DNA from: Sporosarcina ureilytica
Lineage (GTDB): Bacteria > Bacillota > Bacilli > Bacillales_A > Planococcaceae
NCBI RefSeq assembly: GCF_001753205.1
Contig: NZ_CP017560.1
Location: forward strand, 1,426,001 to 1,490,000
Length of the DNA stretch: 64,000 nucleotides
Reading direction: 5' to 3'
Positions 34,890-43,100 of the stretch are shown one piece after another. The notes below the pieces were generated by a model. It was not told the DNA's origin. It was given only the letters and a program-made list of their open reading frames with translations, and did no database searches. Numbering within the stretch: position 1 is the first letter of the stretch; each line of letters opens with the position of its first letter. The position numbers were made by a program, and so were the translations under genes.

Positions 34890-35960
34890 ATGTCAAAAAA
34901 ACTGTATGAAATATTATTAGACATTAATGTTAGTTTAGCTGAACTAACTGTGGAAATTGAAAAGCTGATTTATGTTTCTCCAAGGGCGGCAATGCAGACA
35001 ATTAGAACAATGGCTGAAACATTAGCAAGACATATCTCAGAAATTGAGAAAATTGAAAGCGATGAGCTTAGCTTTTCAGATTTACAAATGAAGTTAAATA
35101 GAGAAGGTATTTTAACACCTACTGTAGATCAGGCATTTCAGTTCGTTAGAAGAAATGGAAATGTCGCGAGCCATGATGCAACACGGAAAATATTAATCCG
35201 AGAAGCACTTTTTTGTTGGGAGTACCAGCATTTAATTTTGACATGGTATATTGAGACCTACGCTTCACCAAATCTTACTGTGCCTACTTACATAGAGCCT
35301 CTTCCATCGAAAACGGACTATGAAAGCGAAGAGATTATTCTTCATATTCAAGGTTTAATCAATCGTTTAGAACAAAATTCGAAAGGCAAAAAGAAAATAA
35401 ACTTGTCTCCTAAAACGGTAAGAGAAATTTATTATAAAGACCAATCAGTTGAAGTGCCTCATTTTCTACGAGACGCATTCCTATTGCCACAACGTTTTCC
35501 TAAATCAACCACTTTTTTAATCCGGTTAAATGGGGAGCAGCAGGCACGGCTAATGAGTGAATTGCCTTATCAAATAGATGGTCTACATAAATTTGTGAAA
35601 CGATTTAATGAATCGAATGATGCACGATTTTTCGAGGAGCTATGCCAATTCATTCAAGAAGAGAAGGAACGAAAAGAGTTAAAGGAAAATTATAGTGGTG
35701 AAACTTTGTTGTTTTATAAAGCAGAACATGTGATTCTAACTGAAAAACTTGCAAACGTGGAATTAACAAAAGAAAATTTTGTAGGCCAAACAAGTTTGTT
35801 GAGAGCGTTGCACGAGCAAGGCTTTGAAAGAGTTTCAGATTTGCCAAAAGAACTAGTGCTGCTTGGAAAGTATCCAAATGTAGGGGAAGTGGCGTTAGCA
35901 AACTTGTTCAATCAATTGAAAATGAAAAGCTTGGAGTTTTCTGAGGTTGAATTTGTATGA
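34890..35960 (+). CDS. DUF4145-like defence-associated protein
   Basis: A 356-residue protein. Residues 1-125 are helical and resemble the DUF4145 domain found alone or at the N-terminus of type I restriction subunits (SPRAAMQTIRTMAETLARHI, then FVRRNGNVASHDATR with the GN-x-x-SH signature). The rest is not recognised; residues 300-350 (LLRALHEQGFERVSDLP, LLGKYPNVGEVALANLF) look like a helix-hairpin-helix region. AGAGGTG precedes the ATG. It ends at a strong terminator and lies between a nuclease-helicase and dptFGH, so it may be an accessory of either. Confidence 0.6.
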   Translation: MSKKLYEILLDINVSLAELTVEIEKLIYVSPRAAMQTIRTMAETLARHISEIEKIESDELSFSDLQMKLNREGILTPTVDQAFQFVRRNGNVASHDATRKILIREALFCWEYQHLILTWYIETYASPNLTVPTYIEPLPSKTDYESEEIILHIQGLINRLEQNSKGKKKINLSPKTVREIYYKDQSVEVPHFLRDAFLLPQRFPKSTTFLIRLNGEQQARLMSELPYQIDGLHKFVKRFNESNDARFFEELCQFIQEEKERKELKENYSGETLLFYKAEHVILTEKLANVELTKENFVGQTSLLRALHEQGFERVSDLPKELVLLGKYPNVGEVALANLFNQLKMKSLEFSEVEFV

Positions 35961-35976
35961 AGTTCGAATAGGAGAT

Positions 35977-36005
35977 AAAAGGATTGGGGATGCCCAATCC
36001 TTTTT
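35977..36005. terminator. strong bidirectional hairpin terminator
   Basis: AAAAGGATTGGG and CCCAATCCTTTT pair perfectly over the loop GATG, with T on both sides. It separates the DUF4145-like gene from the minus-strand small frame at 36024-36164. Confidence 0.85.
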
Positions 36006-36012
36006 GTACTTT

Positions 36013-36044
36013 ACGACACCAAATCATAAAGCTGAATCGTATTC
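36013..36044. repeat. 32-bp direct repeat flanking dptFGH, left copy
   Basis: ACGACACCAAATCATAAAGC followed by TGAATCGTATTC. It matches 27 of 32 positions of the segment at 45517-45548, in the same orientation. Each copy sits next to a terminator, one on each side of dptFGH. Confidence 0.5.
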
Positions 36045-36164
36045 CTCTGTAACTTTTGGTAAGTAACTGAGAGAGGGCCCCTTGTAATTTTGAATCATCC
36101 TTGGGTAAGTCATTTGTTCTGTCAACCTTTCTTTGAATAACCAAGGTCCATCAATTTCTGCCAT
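36024..36164 (-). CDS. possible small protein, 46 aa
   Basis: A minus-strand frame of 46 codons (MAEIDGPWLFKERLTEQMTY at the start) ending just before a bidirectional terminator. The ribosome binding site is weak (TTGGTGA). The product is not recognised. Its 3' end lies in the direct repeat, so it may also be a remnant. Confidence 0.3.
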   Translation of the reverse strand: MAEIDGPWLFKERLTEQMTYPRMIQNYKGPSLSYLPKVTEEYDSAL

Positions 36165-36575
36165 TATTCACCAATGCCTTTCTTCATATATAGTAATCTG
36201 TAAAAAAGTGACTTATCCACCATTATTTGTACTAGGTTTGGGACTTAATCTTAGAGGGGTGTAAAGAAAAATAGTCGTTAATATGTTAAAGTGGGACTAT
36301 ATCACGTATTGGAGGAACACCTTACGAAGAAAACATGTGAAACTTATAAAATGTTATCCTTAGGTTACCACTCCCTAAACTTGAGATTGGTTTGGTTGTT
36401 GGGGTAGAGCAAAGTAAGCTGATATCATTAAATTCATATAAAATATGTAATTATCGTATATAAATAGACAGGGAAGCACCCTTCTATTATTGGAAACATA
36501 GCTATAAAACGATTTTTAAAAATGGCTAGTGCTATCGGAATTAGCGCTTATTACTAATAAATGAGGAGAACGAAT
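36045..36575. other. leader region of the dptFGH operon
   Basis: About 530 bases; the first 120 overlap a doubtful minus-strand frame. The rest should contain the dptF promoter. No strong -35/-10 pair stands out. A GAGGAGA ribosome binding site is at 36563-36569. Confidence 0.4.
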
Positions 36576-38783
36576 ATGAATAAGAAAGTTTGGCATCCAT
36601 TATTAGATTTTCTTGAAATGGATGCAGGTGAAGAATCAGGCGTATCTGAGTGGATAGATTCAGGGGAAACGGATTTATTAACAATGGATGTAGCGGTTCA
36701 ATTGCAGGGAGCATTTTTAGCAATATCTAAATATCGCATGAGGAATTTAGCAATGTTACACCAAAAGCCACGGATAGCAGACTCTTCCTTCCAACATAAC
36801 AATTTATACCATGCATGGTTAAATATACATAAAATGTTTCATTGTTCTAAAGAAGAGTTAAGTGATGCATTAAAATTAAATGGTTTTTTTGAAGATATAT
36901 TCACACTCCCTTTAACAAAACAACGTAAGGCAGAATTTGTGGAAACTTACGAACGCTTTTTACAAGCAGTATTTGAACTAGAGACACAGCAGGAACAAAC
37001 AGAATCAGTGGGAAAAACAGAACCTGAAGAAAGCATTCGACTTAAGCAAGAAGTGGAGCAAGAAACTGTTGCATCATTGGAGACTACTGTTCTAGTCGAA
37101 GAATCATCAAGTTTCCAATCACCAAAAACATTTATTGAACAATTAACTGTACTTCAGACTTCTTCTATTGAGTCTGTCGTACACGCAGATGTATTTACAA
37201 ATTTTCAACATTATATGCACGTTGAACGACCAATTCAAAAGCAGTTTATTGCTGCATTAGAAACTGCTGAAGCATCTTCAGAAGCGAATCTAATTATGTT
37301 GTGCGGTAGTGTCGGGGACGGGAAAAGTCACTTAATCTCTTATGTCCAAGAAGCATTCCCTAAGTTATTAAATAGTGATTCGTGTTTTATTCATAATGAC
37401 TCAACCGAATCGTATAACTATTCAGAGGATGAGCTAGAAACGCTAGAAAGAGTCCTCGCTCCATTTGAAGAGGGAGCATTAGCGCCTAAAACGACAGTCA
37501 TCGCAATTAACCTTGGTGTCCTTCACAACTTTTATATGAAACACGAACATACAGGGAATTTTGAAAAGGTCCTTAGGGTCATTAAGAAATCTGAAGTATT
37601 TACGACACAACAAGACTATTATTACGAGGAAAATGATCATGCTACTTTGCTAAACTTTGCTGGGGTACAACCTTATGAGCTATCAGTTGAAGGAATCCAG
37701 TCCAGTTTTTTCAATGACATTATTGAAAGAGTTTCACGACCATCAAATGAAAACCCATTTTATCGTTTATGGGAAAAAGAATGGAATGCGGGTGAACGAA
37801 CAGCTGCTCATATAAACTATCACTTATTACAAGATGAGAAAATGCGCCATGCGCTTGTGAAAGTATTAGTTGAAGCAATGATAAAGAGAAAGCTCTTTTT
37901 ATCAACACGTGCCTTGTACAATCTACTTTACGATGTGTTAGTCCCGTTAGACAATAAGCATACAGTTCAACCTGAGCAACTATTGCCGTATTTATTGTTT
38001 GAAAGACCTGATCGCTCAGACTTATTGCATGCATTGCATGAGTTAGATCCGATAAAGCGAAGAGATGAGCGATTTGATGAACGGTTAAGTGAATATATGT
38101 TAACTTCAGAACCTATCGCGATGATCAAGCAATATTTAACGGATGATGAATCGTATTTAAAACTTTGGGAATCAGAAGATTATATGGATGAAAGCTATTT
38201 AAAGTTATTTCTCCGTCATTACTATTTATTGAATCACGATCACTTAAACGAACGTTACCACCAATTTTTAACATACCTCTATCATTATTATATTGGTGAA
38301 GGTGGGGTAATCGGAGACTTTTTCGACTATCTAGATCAAGTAGTTAGAAGTTGGATTGGTTCACCAATCGACGGTTATTTATATATTCAACCGCTATCAA
38401 AAAATGAGTATTCTGTGGCAGTACCGTTTAAAGGGGAGCAAGATATAGGCGAGCAGTATGGACAGTTCCACAATGAAGATACGCTCAGTAGGTTTATGCC
38501 AGAACTAACAGTAGGGTATAACGTGGAAGATACCCCTGTATTAATATCATTAGACTATACTTTATTTGAACTAATCATTCATGTTGCTGAAGGACTTAGA
38601 CCTGGTCAGCAAGACTACAATGAAGCAATTCAATTTATGGAGTTTTATAAAGAGTTGATTCGACAAACTGATCAAACGAATGACTTAATTATTGTACATC
38701 GCGAAACAAATCATATAATGCGGATTAAGAAACCGCGTTTTGCTCGCGGAGGAAAAACGTATGAGGTGGAGACAGTAAAATGA
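36576..38783 (+). CDS. dptF: DNA phosphorothioation-dependent restriction protein DptF
   Basis: A 735-residue P-loop protein matching DptF of dnd-type restriction modules. Walker A GSVGDGKS is at residues 244-251, followed by FIHNDSTESYNYSEDE, KTTVIAINLGVLHNF, and the segment NPFYRLWEKEWNAG, all typical of DptF as I know it. Residues 1-205 form an N-terminal region of mostly helical and low-complexity sequence (Gln/Glu-rich around 140-175) that seems longer than in enterobacterial DptF. With DptG and DptH it restricts DNA lacking phosphorothioate marks. ATG 36576 follows GAGGAGA. It overlaps dptG by four bases. Confidence 0.8.
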   Translation: MNKKVWHPLLDFLEMDAGEESGVSEWIDSGETDLLTMDVAVQLQGAFLAISKYRMRNLAMLHQKPRIADSSFQHNNLYHAWLNIHKMFHCSKEELSDALKLNGFFEDIFTLPLTKQRKAEFVETYERFLQAVFELETQQEQTESVGKTEPEESIRLKQEVEQETVASLETTVLVEESSSFQSPKTFIEQLTVLQTSSIESVVHADVFTNFQHYMHVERPIQKQFIAALETAEASSEANLIMLCGSVGDGKSHLISYVQEAFPKLLNSDSCFIHNDSTESYNYSEDELETLERVLAPFEEGALAPKTTVIAINLGVLHNFYMKHEHTGNFEKVLRVIKKSEVFTTQQDYYYEENDHATLLNFAGVQPYELSVEGIQSSFFNDIIERVSRPSNENPFYRLWEKEWNAGERTAAHINYHLLQDEKMRHALVKVLVEAMIKRKLFLSTRALYNLLYDVLVPLDNKHTVQPEQLLPYLLFERPDRSDLLHALHELDPIKRRDERFDERLSEYMLTSEPIAMIKQYLTDDESYLKLWESEDYMDESYLKLFLRHYYLLNHDHLNERYHQFLTYLYHYYIGEGGVIGDFFDYLDQVVRSWIGSPIDGYLYIQPLSKNEYSVAVPFKGEQDIGEQYGQFHNEDTLSRFMPELTVGYNVEDTPVLISLDYTLFELIIHVAEGLRPGQQDYNEAIQFMEFYKELIRQTDQTNDLIIVHRETNHIMRIKKPRFARGGKTYEVETVK

Positions 38784-40150
38784 CAAGTTATACTATCCAA
38801 AGCGACCGCGTAAATCGATTAATGGGCGTAGACATAGAAAAGAAGAAATATAGTAATGGGCGTCGCGGAAGAGTACATTTACTCCCTTTTCCTACAAGAA
38901 ATGATCGTACAGAATTTGAAAATGGCTTCATGCCAGTAGTTGCAGGGGCAATGCGTAAGTTATATGGCGAAGAAATTGAGATAGAAGGCCATGCTACTCG
39001 GACAGAAGATGTATTACAAAGCATCCAATTTAGAGAAGAAACAACAGAGCGAAGGTTCGAAAATTACTTAGAGAAGGAATTGCAAAATATTTCCAGCGGA
39101 CAAATACAGGATTTGTCTCAATTGAAATTTATCCCATTGTCTTCAGAGGAGAGGGCTAGGAAAGGAGAACTCGATTTAGCTCATTTTGTACATGATACGT
39201 TTTTAGCGCCTTATGCTGAAGAATTTATAGAAAAACTAAATGAATTAGAACCACAAAATATTTTGCTTAATTTACTTTCTACTGAAACGGAACAACCTAC
39301 AAAAGGTGTTGATAGATTATATGGCAATCACTTACCACGTATCGCCCGGCAATTTAGGGAAGACTTTTTACTTTTGTTAAAACATCCAAGTTTTTGCATG
39401 CAGTATATTGACTTGTTATTCGTACATTATACATACATTGTCATCACACAATTAGTCTTGCAAGTAAGTCGATTTGAACAATTCAACGAGGAGAATTGGA
39501 TAGATTTATATTTCTTCTATCAAGAAGAGAAAGCAGCACGTTGGAGAGATGGCTATAAGTGGGGATATCGTCGCGTTCAAACAGAGATGGCTAATTTCTT
39601 TGCCCACGAGCACTTACTGAATATCGTTAGTGAAGTAAGTTTTACAGATGAGCGTAATCTTCTTTACCATGATATTGCACAGAATTTAAAAGGTGAAGAA
39701 GCGGAAGCTCAATATATTGAATCCGTAAATAGCTGGATGAAAGAAGTTTATATCCCTTTACGTGAAGTGTCACGTAATTATCAAGAACCTTCAACCGTAA
39801 CAGGTTTATATCAAGAGATGTTTGAACAAATAAAACCAAATATCTCTAATGAAATTAACAGTCGATATCCTAAAGGACTCGATGAATTATTCAACAAATA
39901 CTTCTATAAGCACGGAGGATCGCTTGGTAAGTTAAATAGTTTGAACCAAAGGCAAGTACTCTTGCTTGTTGCGATATCTGTTGGAGAGAGTCGTTTAGAG
40001 TTAAATAGATTATGGGATGAACTGGAAATCCGTGGTGTTTACTTAGACCACAAGACTCGTGAAGTGATTGTCGAGTTATTAGACGGGTTAAATTATATTG
40101 AAAAGAAGAGTGATAGTGGAGATGCTCAATATGTCAAACCAATTTTATGA
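38780..40150 (+). CDS. dptG: DNA phosphorothioation-dependent restriction protein DptG
   Basis: A 456-residue protein with no known catalytic motif, as usual for DptG. It starts with MTSYTIQSDRVNRLMGVDIE, has long helical regions, and ends with a winged-helix-like part (LSKLNSLNQRQVLLLVAISV region near residue 385) and the tail KKSDSGDAQYVKPIL, which resembles the end of known DptG proteins. It is the required partner of DptF and DptH. The ATGA overlap with dptF and the 20-base overlap with dptH show a tightly coupled operon. Confidence 0.75.
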   Translation: MTSYTIQSDRVNRLMGVDIEKKKYSNGRRGRVHLLPFPTRNDRTEFENGFMPVVAGAMRKLYGEEIEIEGHATRTEDVLQSIQFREETTERRFENYLEKELQNISSGQIQDLSQLKFIPLSSEERARKGELDLAHFVHDTFLAPYAEEFIEKLNELEPQNILLNLLSTETEQPTKGVDRLYGNHLPRIARQFREDFLLLLKHPSFCMQYIDLLFVHYTYIVITQLVLQVSRFEQFNEENWIDLYFFYQEEKAARWRDGYKWGYRRVQTEMANFFAHEHLLNIVSEVSFTDERNLLYHDIAQNLKGEEAEAQYIESVNSWMKEVYIPLREVSRNYQEPSTVTGLYQEMFEQIKPNISNEINSRYPKGLDELFNKYFYKHGGSLGKLNSLNQRQVLLLVAISVGESRLELNRLWDELEIRGVYLDHKTREVIVELLDGLNYIEKKSDSGDAQYVKPIL

Positions 40151-43100
40151 ATATATTGCGGAACAATTAGTTGCTTTCTTTCAGCAACAATCTAGCAATC
40201 AAAAAATAGGGCGGTATTATTTACAATTGCCGTCAATTGAAACATCTGAAGTTTTGTTTGAAGCTTTTAAAAGTGAAGAAGCTTCATCAGCATTCTTTTA
40301 CCAACATGAAAAAGGGAACGAACGTTATGAAACAATCGCTTTAACTTATCAAGGGTATAAGTTTGTCATCGCGATTGTAAATGAATCAATCACAAGTTCA
40401 TTTTTAGTTACGTTACGTAACGCAATGAGTTTACAACAAGGTGACTGGAAAAATGCTTCACTTATTTTATTAACTTCTAATCTGCAAGATTCCATAAAGG
40501 ATGGAAGTATTAACCTAACTCACGAGGGTATGCCTTTACATGTTGAACAGTTTATTGGCAGTTTAGAAAAAATGATTGAACAGCAAGTGAAAAATCCAAT
40601 GAGTCGTAGAATTATTAAGCACTTTTTAGAGAGCAGGGAACGTGAATATGCACTTGAGAACACGACGTTTCTAGATTTTGAAGAAGTGTTAAATATCGCG
40701 AATAAAGAAGAGATAACGACAGAAGATTATCGTGAATTACATTACTTTCCTGACGATGAATTACGTCAGCTATTAAGTGAGCAAGAAACGCTCCCAGTAA
40801 AATCGAGAGCATGGAATCAGAAAGAGAAAGAAATTCAACAGAGGCTCAATAAAAACACGGAACTCCATCACGATATAGAACAAACACGTGAACAAGGAAG
40901 TGCGCGTGAAGAACTCGAAGCTCGTTTTGGTGCAGGACGAAGAGACCTGGAGCCTAAGAATGATCCCGATAAAGATATGTGGTATGAAACCGATTTAACG
41001 AAAATTTTAAATTGGGAAGAAGACATTAAAAATACAACGAAAATCGAATTATTAAGTGATGACATTAAATGTATGAATAAGCATATTGAGTTGTGGAAGC
41101 GCCCGAACGCAACGACAGCAGCAGGGTTACGAACATGGCATCTTATCGCTTTTTTATCTCCAGAAGAGGAAGCGCAAGAAATAGAAGTCCGTATCCCATT
41201 TAGTCAACGTTTGAAAAAAGAACATATTTTATCACGTGCTCAATCTTATACGAATACATCCGGTAAGAATCTTGTGATAACTGTGAAAGTAGAAGAAGGG
41301 GCAGACTTTTATCGGAGCGTTTATAGGCATGAAGGAAAAACACCCTATACGTTTAACTTGCTGGTCTTGAAGTCAACATCTGAACCGTTCGAATCCATCC
41401 GTCATCACTATAAAATTCAAACCGGACAGAGGGCAAATTATGCAATTGAACTTCAAATGGACCACCAATATTTCCAACTAGGTACCGGAACAGAAAGAGA
41501 AGTTGCAATCAAAGAAAATGAACAAGTAATCGTGAGTGACTTAGACGAAAAACTTAAATTAGAAATACAATCGAGCGCAAGTACAGATGATCATTCGGTG
41601 AAATGTTTTATTCAAACACCGTCATTTACAGTACCTATAGTCGTTAAAGACGAAGCCCTACGCATCCTTCCGAAGACAGCTCATCAAATTTGGGTAGAGA
41701 AGTTTGAAAAGCAACAGTCGATAGAACTAATAGAGGATGATAGTAAAGCGATTATTCAAGACTATTTATACACGACACATAAAGATGAACGTGAGTATTT
41801 TAAGTTGGAAGAGCGTTGGGCTAAGGAAAAGTGGGCGTATGGTAAATATCAAGACTCAAATTTAGAAGCGATAGCCTTAGCTATACCAGATAGACTAAGA
41901 GAAGCCTATCATGCTTATTTAGAAGCTGTCGTAGAACAAGGTACAATTCATTCTTTTACTTTCTATGATGAAGCTTTGCGAGAGAAAGCAGAAATGTATG
42001 TAGAAGCATTTTTAACAGAAATAGAAAATATTGAAGTAGACTCTATTTTACAAGATGAAGTGCGTAATTTAATGAAGTTAGGCCGTATTGATATTAACGA
42101 TGAACTAATCTATACAAGTTATTCACCGCTAAATGTCGCTTATCAACTAGAGCTACAAAAGACAATGAACGGAGAAGATATTGATAGAAATACAATTGAA
42201 CGTATGCAAAACTCACATTTTGCACCACTGATTGTAGAAGAAGGGATCACGTATAAACCAGTAGTACATGATCGTATGTCTGAATGGACAATCTATCGTC
42301 CTAGTGATGAAGTGAATGTGGGTGAGTCTAATTTATACTTAGCACAACTAGTACAAGAGAAAATTGAGCAGTTCTATGAATACTACCCATACTTATTTAC
42401 AATAAGTGGTAAAACTCCGTTACGAATCAGCATTGTAAATATTCCTGATGATCGTGAGATTGTTAAGGGACTTCTTAATATGTTTTTGAAAGAAGTTAAG
42501 AAAGGAAAAGAACTACACGCTCTCCGACCAATTGAAATTTCAGCATATACGAGGGGACATCATGTAAGTCATTTTGAGGTGTTCCAACAAATGGAAAACT
42601 ATGAGGAAGTTGAACATTATTTCCAAGGACTATCGTTTAACAATAAGTATGAAATACCTCGGGATGTATTTTATCAGTTACAACGTTTAATTCGTTATTC
42701 CGTTCATTCAATAGAAGATCGGATTGAATATGCACATTTATCATTTTATAAGATGGATGGAAAATCAGAAGTTGTACAACAAAAAACACAAGATTTACCA
42801 GATAGTCTAGCTTTAAATGGTCTATTGACTTCTCCTACTTCGCAATTAACAGAAGAAGGTGGATATCGAATTGGATTTGGAACAGGCGGACATCAAGTAA
42901 ATAAAGAAAACTTACTTGAAAAAAGTATCCTAAAATGGAACGAGTATGTTGCAAATATGATGACGAACGGCTTAAATCCTTACAATAAAGATATTGCATT
43001 ATCAACACGTGTCCATGCCTTAAATGAGCAGTTGCTGGAAGATTTATATAAACAAACAAATTGGGTTACCTTTATTAATCCAGAAGTTGATTTACTTTAT

